A stretch of DNA of 64,000 bases from UBA967 sp044375555 (GTDB lineage: Bacteria; Verrucomicrobiota; Verrucomicrobiia; Chthoniobacterales; Terrimicrobiaceae), in contig JBILML010000001.1 of the NCBI GenBank assembly GCA_044375555.1, positions 143,656 to 207,655 of the forward strand, written 5' to 3'. The notes under the pieces were generated by a model. It ran no database searches, was not told where the DNA came from, and was given only the letters and a program-made list of their open reading frames with translations. Within the stretch, counting starts at the first letter, position 1. Each line of letters opens with the position of its first letter. Shown in pieces: positions 1-8,535 of the stretch. The position numbers and the translations under genes were made by a program.

Positions 1-3000
1 AGTCAGGTCGGTGACGGCTGTGTTGGAAATGTCCATGCGGGTTAGGTTGGTGAGCCCGGCGGCGAATTTTATGGATTCGATCTTGGTATTAGCTAAGCCG
101 AGCTGAGAAAGTTTGGAGGTCGTGCGAGGCAGGGGCGGGGGATCCGTGATGTCGGATCCATTCAGGTCGAGCCGTGTAAGTTTGGAGAAATTCAGGAGGT
201 TTTGGGTGTCAATTTTCTGGGCGTTTCGAAGGGTGAGGGATTTGGTTTGGCTCGAGATCGATGAGAGGTTTTTGGCGTTTCCCTCCAGGGTGACATCGAG
301 TTCATTCGGGCCGATTCCGGATTGGACGATCGGGGCGGAGGTGAGGTTGTTATCCAGCAAAAGTTGGAGGGCAATCTCGTTGTTCGATGGTTTGCGATTC
401 ATCGGAGGAGACAAGATTTTCGACATCTGGGGCTTTGAGGTGAAAAACGCGATGGAATCGGAGGCTGTGAACGAGAGTTCATGCGGAATCTTCCGAAGGG
501 GATGAGGATCGAGAGCATTTTTCCCAAAAACCAGTCTCCTGCTGGAATTATCACGGGCAAAATCCCGCAAGCTCAGGGCAGACTCGGCATGCGATAAGGG
601 TGAAAATGGAACCGGCCCGGAGTGGATAGGGCGATAACTTGGTTGCTGGCGGTCTACTCGCTGTCCACCGGCAACTAAAGCAGACGAGTTGGCCATGGCT
701 TTTTCAAAACTCCGCTCAGCGGCTTTGAATTCCAGCCCGGCAAGATGCAGGAAGCCCATGAGCATCCATCCCCGGACCGATTGAGGTGCTTTCAAAAGGA
801 CAGAGGCAGTTTCGTCGATTCGCTTGTCCAAAAGCTCGAGGGCCTCAGCCGGGGTGGACTCGAAGCGTGGGAGGTTGAAGTTGGAGAAATCCTCTCTGAA
901 TCCGTTTTCGATCTTTTCGATTTCCATCTGAACCGCAAGCGGGTTGATGAAAGGTTTGGAGGGAGTTGCCTGTGGCGTAGAGGTCGCAATGGGCGGCGTG
1001 GATGAGTTGAGGGGGCGGGGTGACTGGCTGGCTTCCAATTTTTCTAATTCCCGCACCTTCTCCTCAGCTTCTTTGCGGAGGGCTTTTTCTGCTTCCACAT
1101 GGGCCTTCGCCACCGCGAGGGCGGTCTTTTTTTCCTCCAATTCGCGCGCAACGGCTTTTTCCCTTTCCTCTTTTTCCTGGATTAAGGCCTTAAGATCCTG
1201 AGTGCTCATTTCGGCGATTTTTCTGCCTTCGAGGGTCTGCTCGTAGAGCGATTCTTTTTCCACGATTTCGTTGAGTCTTTCCTGGGCGAGATTTTTATTA
1301 TGTTCAGAAATCTTCAACTGACTCGCGAGGCCCCAGACGGCTCCCGTCACAATCATCAGGATCAAAGCCAAAGCGCTCGCGGCAACGATGCTGGCGGCCC
1401 GGTTGCGCTGAATTAGTTTTCGGAAAACCTCCAGTGCGGTGACCGGACGCGCAGAAATCGTTTCGCCTTTAAGGTAGCGGTCCATATCCGCGAGCAGGGC
1501 CGCGACGCCGCGATAGCGATCGGCGGGATTTTGCCTCAGGCATTTAAGAATGATGAGCTCGAGGTCGGGATCGACTTGGGGATTGATTGATCGGGGGCGG
1601 GGAGTTTCGTGGGTCTGGAGGGTTTGGATGTCCACCAACAGCGTCCCGGTCGCGGCGAAGTGGCGTTTTCCGGTGACCATCTGGAAGAGAATTGTGCCGA
1701 GCGAATAGACATCCGCTCGGGCGTCAACGGACTTGCTCGAGGCTGCCTGCTCGGGGGCCATATTTTCGACCGTTCCCAAAACATTTCCGCTCAGGGAAAG
1801 GGAGGATTCCGCCTCGGCGGAGCTGAGCTTCGCAAGGCCGAAATCGGCCACGAGGGGCTCGCCATCGGAACGAAGGAGAATATTTCCAGGCTTCAAATCC
1901 CGGTGGAGCACGCCGTGGGTGTGGGCGAATTCCACGGCTGAGCAGACCTTCAAGAAAATCGCCACCGCCTGCTCCACGGGCAGTTGCATGGTTTCCTGGC
2001 GGTGGGCTCCCGGTTTTTCCTCTTTCGGAGCTGCTTGGGGCTTGTCGCTGGAGGATTCCCTTGCGGCTCGGGCGGCTTTGATGATCGAGGAGAGGTCTTC
2101 CTTTCCATCGGTGGACTTCACGCCGGAGTAGAGGATGTCCGCCAGCGAGAGGCCATCGACAAACTCCATCACGATGTAGTGGCTGCCCTCGTGCTCGTTC
2201 ATCTCGAAGATGCGGCAAATATTCCGGTGCTGCAGGCGACCCATCACCTCGGCCTCGCGGCGAAAGCGCTTCACGGATTCCGGCGAGGTGGCTTGGGGCG
2301 CGTTCAGCGTTTTGATGGCCACAATATTTCCGTAAATGTCGTGGGCTCTCCACACGCGGCCCATGCCGCCATGGCCGATCACCGAGAGGAGGCGGTATTT
2401 TCCCAAGCGGTGAACGAACCCTTGGTCTGGCACGCGATCCAGACTGAGTTGCACATGCTGGGAGACACCTCCGAGGCGGATCGCCCGGAGGACTGACACG
2501 GGCTCTTTCATGGAGCCCGACTGGAAACTCCAGAGATAGTCGAAAACAAAAACGGCCTTCTGCCAGTCTTCGGAGACTCCGGGCCCAAAAAGCCAGACGC
2601 CGCGTTGATTCGAGCCGTCGATGGCTTGGATATTTCCAGCGTGCGAGGCGTAAGGGCCCAGATCGGGGTCGACCTCGCGCGTGGTTCGGACGGAAGACCA
2701 GCCTTCGGGGAGGTTTTGCAAAAGGCTCACCATGCTGTCTTCGGTCACCAAAACCTCGCCCGGCAAGGCCAGTGCGGAGAGGCGCTCGGCGAGATCCACG
2801 CAGCGGCCTTCCGCCGAGTAATTCATCGAGCGGTAGCCCCCAAAGGTCCCGATCACGGCGTCCCCGGTGGCAATCGCCCAGCCGAGTGGCGGCATTTCGC
2901 GGCCATCGGCAAAAAGAGAATTTTGCAGTCTTGCCGCACAGGAGACTTGTTCAAAAGCGGCTTCCAGCGCGCGCAGGGCGTGATCTGCGTAGTGGCGAGG

Positions 3001-3567
3001 TGCTCCGGAAAGCCCGGCCACACCCCCGGGGCAGGGCGGCATGATCGTGCAACCCTTGGCGATGAGACCTTCGGAGAGTTCCTCGATGAAGGCATTGGTC
3101 AAAATCCGCTGGTCCCATGGAGTCAGCGCCCCTGTGGTTTTCGCATCGGTCTGCAAGCGGGCCCGGCAAATCGTGACATTTCGAAGGTCGGGATGCCGGA
3201 GCGTGCGCAACTCTTCTTCGTCGAGATCTTCCACCGGCGTGCCGCTCGCGCTGCGAAGGATTTGTTCCAATTCCTCGCCGTGCGTCACTTCATCAAGAAC
3301 GATATCGAGCACGCCGAGTTCCCTCGCTGTTTTGACCTCGAAAACCCGACCCTCCGAATCCGTGACGAGCGCATTCGGCTGCAAATGCTCTCCGATTTGG
3401 GTGAAACATTCCGAGACTTCGCCCGAGGTGATTTTTGCCAAATCCCCCAAGGCGCACCCTTCGATCTGTTCGCGAGGCTTTCCGGCGTATCGGCAGAAGG
3501 CTTGGTTCGCATAAAGCGCTACTCCGCTCTGCGAAACCCTAAGCACCATGGAGCGAAAGTGTGTCAT
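1..3567 (-). CDS. PAS / cyclase-like / Ser-Thr protein kinase / LRR transmembrane protein (3' end outside window)
   Basis: Reading from the ATG at 3567 to the window edge gives 1189 codons; at every place I checked the frame is open and continuous. Residues about 1-110 look like a PAS domain. Residues 130-290 resemble the class III nucleotidyl cyclase fold (ATGDAVIGTFGG, then CVDLAERL), but the usual metal-binding aspartates are not seen and the expected Asn of the VNLAxR motif is Asp, so it is probably a non-catalytic cyclase homologue. A complete Hanks-type kinase follows: glycine loop GHGGMGRV (398-405), Lys419, HRDLKPGN (555-562), DFG (575-577), APEQ (about 606). Then come one membrane segment (about 721-745), a charged Glu/Lys/Ala-rich coiled coil (750-860) and, after about residue 1085, leucine-rich repeats. 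Kinase inside and LRR outside the membrane is inferred. The start at 3567 keeps the PAS N-terminus whole; an internal ATG lies at 3549. Confidence 0.85.
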   Translation of the reverse strand, partial: MTHFRSMVLRVSQSGVALYANQAFCRYAGKPREQIEGCALGDLAKITSGEVSECFTQIGEHLQPNALVTDSEGRVFEVKTARELGVLDIVLDEVTHGEELEQILRSASGTPVEDLDEEELRTLRHPDLRNVTICRARLQTDAKTTGALTPWDQRILTNAFIEELSEGLIAKGCTIMPPCPGGVAGLSGAPRHYADHALRALEAAFEQVSCAARLQNSLFADGREMPPLGWAIATGDAVIGTFGGYRSMNYSAEGRCVDLAERLSALALPGEVLVTEDSMVSLLQNLPEGWSSVRTTREVDPDLGPYASHAGNIQAIDGSNQRGVWLFGPGVSEDWQKAVFVFDYLWSFQSGSMKEPVSVLRAIRLGGVSQHVQLSLDRVPDQGFVHRLGKYRLLSVIGHGGMGRVWRAHDIYGNIVAIKTLNAPQATSPESVKRFRREAEVMGRLQHRNICRIFEMNEHEGSHYIVMEFVDGLSLADILYSGVKSTDGKEDLSSIIKAARAARESSSDKPQAAPKEEKPGAHRQETMQLPVEQAVAIFLKVCSAVEFAHTHGVLHRDLKPGNILLRSDGEPLVADFGLAKLSSAEAESSLSLSGNVLGTVENMAPEQAASSKSVDARADVYSLGTILFQMVTGKRHFAATGTLLVDIQTLQTHETPRPRSINPQVDPDLELIILKCLRQNPADRYRGVAALLADMDRYLKGETISARPVTALEVFRKLIQRNRAASIVAASALALILMIVTGAVWGLASQLKISEHNKNLAQERLNEIVEKESLYEQTLEGRKIAEMSTQDLKALIQEKEEREKAVARELEEKKTALAVAKAHVEAEKALRKEAEEKVRELEKLEASQSPRPLNSSTPPIATSTPQATPSKPFINPLAVQMEIEKIENGFREDFSNFNLPRFESTPAEALELLDKRIDETASVLLKAPQSVRGWMLMGFLHLAGLEFKAAERSFEKAMANSSALVAGGQRVDRQQPSYRPIHSGPVPFSPLSHAESALSLRDFARDNSSRRLVFGKNALDPHPLRKIPHELSFTASDSIAFFTSKPQMSKILSPPMNRKPSNNEIALQLLLDNNLTSAPIVQSGIGPNELDVTLEGNAKNLSSISSQTKSLTLRNAQKIDTQNLLNFSKLTRLDLNGSDITDPPPLPRTTSKLSQLGLANTKIESIKFAAGLTNLTRMDISNTAVTDLT

Positions 3568-3611
3568 TCTGTGAGGGAGAAGGGAGCGGGGGGAACGCGA
3601 GCTTGACGAGG

Positions 3612-3992
3612 CTACTTGCTATATTTTTTCAAAATCCGCGCGTCCACAAACGACTTTACGCACAAGGCGAGAAACACGAGGCACACCACGCCCATCGCGA
3701 TTTGCATGATCACAGCGGTCGGCCTCTCAAGAGTTCCAGCAATCAATCCGCTGATCTTGGGTAGGCCCATTCCCAGACCGCCGAGAGTTCCCAACAACCC
3801 GACGAGGGCGGCGACGTGCATGACATGCATCCGAGCCTTTGGGATCAGGAGTCCGACGACACCGGACAACAGAATCACGGATCCAAAAAAGGAAGGAATG
3901 AGCGCGGTGACGCTTTGAGCTCCGCTCAGGAAATAAGCTCCGATTCCCATGGCTTCCAGGATCAGACCAAAAACAATTGCAAGTGTAGGCAT
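3612..3992 (-). CDS. small four-helix membrane protein of unknown function
   Basis: About 126 residues, almost entirely hydrophobic, with four predicted membrane segments (N-terminal LAIVFGLILEAMG, then VTALIPSFFGSVILLSG, the VMHVAALVGLLGTLGG block and a C-terminal MQIAMGVVCLVFLAL) and a basic tail ending KKYSK. An upstream in-frame extension to 4043 runs through an inverted repeat and reads poorly, so the ATG at 3992 is preferred. It lies between lpdA and the kinase on the same strand. I do not recognise a family and no function is proposed. Confidence 0.7.
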   Translation of the reverse strand: MPTLAIVFGLILEAMGIGAYFLSGAQSVTALIPSFFGSVILLSGVVGLLIPKARMHVMHVAALVGLLGTLGGLGMGLPKISGLIAGTLERPTAVIMQIAMGVVCLVFLALCVKSFVDARILKKYSK

Positions 3993-4012
3993 GGCTCGGA
4001 GGTTTGCTATTG

Positions 4013-4045
4013 CGATGCCGGAACGCAAGCGCGAATCCGGCATCG
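4013..4045 (-). terminator. hairpin downstream of lpdA
   Basis: A perfect 10-bp inverted repeat (4013-4022 and 4036-4045) with a 13-nt loop lies 41 bases past the lpdA stop. No T-run follows on either strand, so a Rho-independent terminator is not proven. It could equally be a processing or attenuation hairpin ahead of the small membrane protein gene. Confidence 0.4.
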
Positions 4046-4085
4046 CCGTTGTTAGTTTCTTAAAGAATCGCCTGAGGGATTCGAA

Positions 4086-5465
4086 TTAGAAATGGATCGC
4101 GTGGCCTTGGCTGGCGTGGGCGGCTTCGTGGACGGCCTCGCTCAGCGTGGGGTGCGCGTGGATCGTCGCGATGATTTCCTCGTAGGTGGCCTCCATGGTG
4201 ATCGCGAGGCCGAGCTCGGCGATCATCTCGGTGGCGTCGGCCCCAATGATGTGGGCGCCGAGGATTTCGCCATGCTTCTCACCGACGAGGAGTTTGACGA
4301 ATCCATCGCTCTCGCCGACGGCTTGGGCTTTGCCGCTGGCCATGAACGGGAATTTGCCGACCTTGAATTTGAGGCCTTTTTCCTTCGCGGCGCGTTCGGT
4401 GAGGCCGACGCTGGCGACTTGCGGTTGGCAATAGGTGCAGCCCGGGAAGACGGAAACCTTCTTGGGCTTGGCTCCGGCGAACATTCCTTCGACGCACTGG
4501 ACGGCTTCGTAACTGGCGACATGCGCGAGCCAGGGTGGCCCAATGATGTCGCCGGCGCCGTAGATGCCTTTGACGCTGGTTTCGTAGCGGTCGTCGGTTT
4601 TGAGGTAACCCTTGGCGTCGGTCTCGAGCTTCACGCCTTTCGGCATGAGGGGCGAAACGCCGATGGCCACGAGCGCGATGTCGGCTTCGAGGACTTCGTT
4701 GGCCTTGCCGCTGACGGTGAGGCGAACCCCTTTGTTGGTCGTCTCGGCTTTGTCCACCTTGGTTTCGGTGAGGATTTTGATGCCCTGCTTGGCGAGGGAT
4801 TTTTCGAGCGCTTGGCTGACCTCGGTGTCCTCGACGGGAAGGATGGTCGGCATCATTTCGACGATAGTGACTTTCGTGCCAAAGGCGTTGAAGAAATAGG
4901 CAAACTCCACGCCGATCGCTCCCGCGCCGATGATGATGATTTCCTTCGGCTGCTTCTCCAAAACCATGGCTTGGCGGCTGCCGATGACGCTTTTTCCGTT
5001 GTAGGGGAAGCCCGGCATCTCGCGGCTGACGACGCCCGTGGCGATAAGGATCTTTGCGGCTGTGTGCTCGGTTTTTTTGCCGTCGTTACCGGTGACTACG
5101 ACAGTGCCCGCCTGAGGAATTTCGGCCTCGCCGCGGAGGTAGTCCACCTTGTTTTTCTTAAAGAGCATTTCGATGCCACCCGCGAGGCGGTCGGCGACCT
5201 TGCGGCTGCGGCCGATGACTTTGTCCCACTCGTAGGTGAGCCCTTCGACCTTCAGGCCGAAGTCGCCGGCGTGGTGCTTGATCGTCTGATAGACCTCGGC
5301 GTTTTTGAGGAGCGACTTGGTGGGGATGCAGCCCCAGTTCAAGCAAGTGCCGCCGGCGCGGTCCATTTCGACCACTGCCACTTTTTTGCCGAGTTGCCCT
5401 GCGCGAATTGCCGCGACATAGCCAGCCGGCCCGCCGCCCACCACAATCATATCGTATTCAGCCAT
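4086..5465 (-). CDS. lpdA: dihydrolipoyl dehydrogenase
   Basis: 459 residues, the normal length. This is the FAD-dependent E3 component that reoxidises lipoyl groups of 2-oxoacid dehydrogenase complexes and the glycine cleavage system with NAD+. The FAD-binding GGGPAGYVAAIRAG is at the N-terminus. The redox-active disulfide motif CLNWGC has Cys41 and Cys46. A second dinucleotide fold, GAGAIGVEF, lies near residue 180 for NAD. The C-terminal catalytic dyad in HAHPTLSE is His438 and Glu443. No E1 or E2 genes are adjacent, so the enzyme probably serves several complexes. The gene stands alone, divergent from the metal ABC operon. Confidence 0.96.
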   Translation of the reverse strand: MAEYDMIVVGGGPAGYVAAIRAGQLGKKVAVVEMDRAGGTCLNWGCIPTKSLLKNAEVYQTIKHHAGDFGLKVEGLTYEWDKVIGRSRKVADRLAGGIEMLFKKNKVDYLRGEAEIPQAGTVVVTGNDGKKTEHTAAKILIATGVVSREMPGFPYNGKSVIGSRQAMVLEKQPKEIIIIGAGAIGVEFAYFFNAFGTKVTIVEMMPTILPVEDTEVSQALEKSLAKQGIKILTETKVDKAETTNKGVRLTVSGKANEVLEADIALVAIGVSPLMPKGVKLETDAKGYLKTDDRYETSVKGIYGAGDIIGPPWLAHVASYEAVQCVEGMFAGAKPKKVSVFPGCTYCQPQVASVGLTERAAKEKGLKFKVGKFPFMASGKAQAVGESDGFVKLLVGEKHGEILGAHIIGADATEMIAELGLAITMEATYEEIIATIHAHPTLSEAVHEAAHASQGHAIHF

Positions 5466-5576
5466 AGTTTTTGAAAAATTGAGCGCGTAGTCTGTGATGG
5501 TTCGCCGTCAGATGCAAACCCATTGCGCGGTTTTTTGCAATTGACTTGCATGATGGAGGGCGGCGAGTTTGCTACG

Positions 5577-6476
5577 GTGAAAATCTTGTTTTTCCTGATG
5601 GCGATGCTGGGCGGGGTGTCCTTGGCATGCGGAGCGGCGCCGATCCGCGTGGCGTCGTTGAGCACGGTCATGGCTGATCTGGCGCGGGACATCGGCGGGG
5701 AGAGGGTGGCGGTGCTCGAGATTGTGAAGCCGGGAATGGACCCTCACATTTTCGAACCCGCGCCGGGGGACTTAACAACAATCTCAAATGCTCAGATTCT
5801 TCTCGCTAGCGGTCTCGGGTTCGAAGGGTATTTGGATCGGCTCCGCCCAAGTCTTAAAAGGAGCGGCGTTGTTCTGGTTGTCGGGGGCGAAGTGGTGGAA
5901 CCCATCGAGGGAGCGTGCGAGGGGCATGACCATTCGGAGGATCACCACCATCACGGCACATCCGATCCGCACTGGTGGCAGAGCGTTTCGAATGTCCAAC
6001 TCGTCGCGCGCCAGATTCGTGATGCCCTCATCGCGATAGATCCGGAGGGGCAGGGGACCTACGAAAAAAATGCCGCCGCGCTGGAGGCGAGGCTCGAGGA
6101 TTTGGGCAAATGGGTGCGGCTGCAAATCGTCCAACTCCCCAAGAAAAATCGTGTGCTCGTCACCTCGCACGATGCGCTCGGATATTTCGCGAAGGATTAC
6201 GGGTTCGAAATTTTGCCGGTGCAGGGAATCTCGACCTCCGACCAACCGTCGTCGCAGAAAGTCCGCGACCTCATCGGCCGCATTCAAGAGCGGGGCGTGA
6301 AAGCCATCTTCGCCGAGAGCATCGAAAATCCCAAAGTCCTCGGCCAGATCACGGCTGAGACCGGTGCCAAGCCGGGTGGGGTGATTTATGCCGACGGCCT
6401 GGGTTCGGGCGAGACAGGAACCTACGAAGGCATGATGCGGCACAATGTGACGACGATCGTGGAGGCCTTGAAATAA
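5577..6476 (+). CDS. metal (zinc/manganese-type) ABC transporter substrate-binding protein
   Basis: Cluster A-I solute-binding protein (ZnuA/MntA/TroA family), the periplasmic metal receptor of the importer encoded downstream. From the GTG at 5577 it begins with a clean signal peptide (KILFFLMAMLGGVSLACGA). ATGs at 5550 and 5553 would add an acidic extension, unusual before a signal peptide, so GTG is preferred but not certain. Family landmarks are GMDPHIFEPAPGD, the His-rich loop HDHSEDHHHHG followed by SDPHWW, TSHDALGYFAKDYGF, ESIENPKV and YADGLG. Together these supply the expected His, Glu and Asp ligands. The long His loop is typical of zinc-binding members. It is the first gene of a four-gene operon; metal specificity is inferred. 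Confidence 0.9.
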   Translation: MKILFFLMAMLGGVSLACGAAPIRVASLSTVMADLARDIGGERVAVLEIVKPGMDPHIFEPAPGDLTTISNAQILLASGLGFEGYLDRLRPSLKRSGVVLVVGGEVVEPIEGACEGHDHSEDHHHHGTSDPHWWQSVSNVQLVARQIRDALIAIDPEGQGTYEKNAAALEARLEDLGKWVRLQIVQLPKKNRVLVTSHDALGYFAKDYGFEILPVQGISTSDQPSSQKVRDLIGRIQERGVKAIFAESIENPKVLGQITAETGAKPGGVIYADGLGSGETGTYEGMMRHNVTTIVEALK

Positions 6477-6479
6477 TCG

Positions 6480-6899
6480 ATGCGCGGGTCTCCCATTCTG
6501 CGTCTCGTTTTGGTGGCTGGTGCGCTGATTTTGCTCGCGCTGCCGGTGTGGCAATTGACCCGCCAAACCACTGCGCCGATTCCCGCCAAGCCCGCTGCTG
6601 TGGCCGAGGATTTGGCGGACTACCGGGTGATTCTCAAATCCTCTGGCACGGCTCGGTTGCAAGCCATGGTGGCAAACCAACCCACGGCCTCCTCGGCGAG
6701 CGGGGTAGAAAATTTCGAGGCGGTTTTTTCGATGAGTGCGAATGAACCCGAGGACATCGCTGTTTTTGCGGATTTTGTGGACCGCACTCGACCCTCCGCA
6801 CTTCGAGTGATGGTGGAAAAAGGTGGCGAGGTTTTGGTCGAAAAAACCTTCTGGGGCACGGGCGTTGTCGAAGATGTGCTGACGATTCCAACGAAATGA
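6480..6899 (+). CDS. membrane-anchored protein in the metal ABC operon, function unknown
   Basis: 139 residues with one N-terminal membrane segment (LRLVLVAGALILLALPVWQL), a short Pro/Ala linker and a roughly 95-residue domain that should lie outside the membrane. No family recognised. The gene starts 3 bases after the binding-protein stop and overlaps the ATPase start by 4 bases (ATGA), so it is an integral member of the operon. It has no cysteines and almost no histidines, so it does not look like a metal-binding chaperone. A structural or accessory role in the transporter is a guess from position only. Confidence 0.75.
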   Translation: MRGSPILRLVLVAGALILLALPVWQLTRQTTAPIPAKPAAVAEDLADYRVILKSSGTARLQAMVANQPTASSASGVENFEAVFSMSANEPEDIAVFADFVDRTRPSALRVMVEKGGEVLVEKTFWGTGVVEDVLTIPTK

Positions 6900-7648
6900 A
6901 TCACCAACTCGTCCTCAAAGATGTGACCGTGAGTTACAGCCGGATTCCGGCGGTGCATCACTTGAGCACCTCGGTGGCTTGTGGTTCCTGCGTGGCGCTT
7001 CTCGGCCCCAACGGCGCCGGCAAGACAACCCTTCTCAAAGCCATCGCCGGCCTGCTGCCGCTTGAGACTGGCCACATTCGCTTCGAGGGGCATGAGATTG
7101 GCGCGCACCCCTCGCGCGCCATCGCCTATGTGCCGCAGCGCGAAGCGGTGGACTGGGATTTCCCAATCACCGTGCGCGGCTTGGTGGAAATGGGTCGTTA
7201 CCCCTCGCTGGGAAACTGGGGCCGCTTTGGTGCCAAAGACCATGAGGCGGTGGAGGAGGCGCTCCATGTTTGTGACCTCGAAGATCTCGCCGACCGCCAG
7301 ATTTCCGCCCTCTCGGGAGGTCAACAGCAACGGACCTTCCTCGCCCGCGCTTGGGCGCAGCACGCCGAAATTTATCTCCTCGACGAGCCATTCACCGGCC
7401 TCGACCGCAATGCCACCGAGGCGTTCGCCGCCGCCATGCGTCGGCTCCGGGACGCGGGCAAGCTCGTCATCGCCTCGCACCACGACCTCAAAAGCGTCGA
7501 GGCGCTTTTCGACCAAATCCTCCTCATCAACGGGGAACTCGTCGCGTGTGGTCCGACCGCTAAGGCCTTCACCACCCAAAACCTCGACCGCGCCTACGGC
7601 ATGCACATTTTCAGCGGTCACGCTCATCACCACCACGATCACGCATGA
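6896..7648 (+). CDS. metal ABC transporter ATP-binding protein
   Basis: 250-residue ATPase of the ZnuC/MntB/TroB type that powers import by the adjacent permease. Walker A GPNGAGKTT at 37-45, Q-loop VPQREAVDWDFP, signature LSGGQQQR at 139-146, Walker B LLDEPFTGLD at 161-170, and the switch His in ASHHD. VDWDFP after the Q-loop and MGRYPSLGNWGRF are characteristic of manganese/zinc importers. The protein ends in a histidine-rich tail (GHAHHHHDHA), uncommon for the ATPase subunit and possibly metal-sensing. It overlaps both neighbours by ATGA, indicating translational coupling. Confidence 0.93.
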   Translation: MNHQLVLKDVTVSYSRIPAVHHLSTSVACGSCVALLGPNGAGKTTLLKAIAGLLPLETGHIRFEGHEIGAHPSRAIAYVPQREAVDWDFPITVRGLVEMGRYPSLGNWGRFGAKDHEAVEEALHVCDLEDLADRQISALSGGQQQRTFLARAWAQHAEIYLLDEPFTGLDRNATEAFAAAMRRLRDAGKLVIASHHDLKSVEALFDQILLINGELVACGPTAKAFTTQNLDRAYGMHIFSGHAHHHHDHA

Positions 7649-8532
7649 ACTGGCTGCTCGAACCTTTCCAATACGAATTCATGCAACGCGCCCTGTTGGC
7701 CTGCGTGCTTGTGGGTTTTACCAATGGATTTCTTGGCGCATTTGTGGTGGTGCGCCGCCTCGCCTTGATGGCCGATGCGCTCTCGCACTCGCTTCTGCCG
7801 GGGCTGGCGCTGGCTGCGATTGTGGTCGGCCTCTCCCCTGCCGGGTTGTTGCTCGGGGGACTGCTCGCGGCGTCTTTTGTCGCGCTCGGCGGACATCTCA
7901 TTTCCCGGAGTTCGCGTATCAAGGAGGAAACGGCCATCGCCGCGCTCTACATCATCGCCTTTGCCTTCGGCATCGCGATTATCAAATACGCGGGCGTCAA
8001 AGTGAGCCTCGACCACTTCCTCTTCGGCAACATCCTCGGAGTCGGCGACAGCGACCTCTGGACCTCGTATGGCATCACCTGTGCGGTGTTGTTGCCGTTG
8101 GTGGCGCTGCAGCGCTCGCTTCTCCTGGCCATCTTCGAATCCTCGGTCGCCAAGGCGCTCGGAGTGCCTGTGGGTTTGCTTCTCGGGCTGCTGATTCTTT
8201 TGATCGTGCTGGCGATGGTTTCCTCCCTGCAGGCGGTCGGGGTCTTGCTCTCGCTGGGCCTTTTGATTTTGCCCGCCGCCACGATTTATCTGCTGAGCGA
8301 CTCGTTCGACAGCATGCTCTGGGGCGGCGCGGCCCTGGGAACGCTCGGCTCGATCATCGGCTTGCTGGTTTCCTTTTGGGCAAATATCCCCTCCGGCCCG
8401 GCTATCGTGCTGGTTCTCGGATTGGTTTTTGTGGCCGCGTATCTATTCGGTCCTCGCTACGGGATTATCCCGCGTTCGCTCAAACGCCGCCACCTTCACG
8501 AGGAGTCCCTCGAGAGGTGGCAGAAGAAATAA
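7645..8532 (+). CDS. metal ABC transporter permease
   Basis: 295 residues of the ABC-3 family (ZnuB/MntC-like), the membrane channel of the metal importer. About eight or nine hydrophobic segments are visible. The family motif FVVVRRLALMADALSHSLLPGLALA lies near residues 32-56 (quoted here only to show the ALSHSLLPG core), and the region KALGVPVGLLLGLLILL is also typical. It overlaps the ATPase by 4 bases and closes the operon; the next gene is on the opposite strand and ends 4 bases away. Confidence 0.93.
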   Translation: MNWLLEPFQYEFMQRALLACVLVGFTNGFLGAFVVVRRLALMADALSHSLLPGLALAAIVVGLSPAGLLLGGLLAASFVALGGHLISRSSRIKEETAIAALYIIAFAFGIAIIKYAGVKVSLDHFLFGNILGVGDSDLWTSYGITCAVLLPLVALQRSLLLAIFESSVAKALGVPVGLLLGLLILLIVLAMVSSLQAVGVLLSLGLLILPAATIYLLSDSFDSMLWGGAALGTLGSIIGLLVSFWANIPSGPAIVLVLGLVFVAAYLFGPRYGIIPRSLKRRHLHEESLERWQKK

Positions 8533-8535
8533 GCG

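Noticed and set aside
4092..5474. 460-codon plus-strand open frame covering lpdA
   Set aside because: It is exactly antisense to lpdA, which has all catalytic motifs; the plus-strand product is His/Asp/Gly-rich nonsense typical of GC-rich shadow frames.
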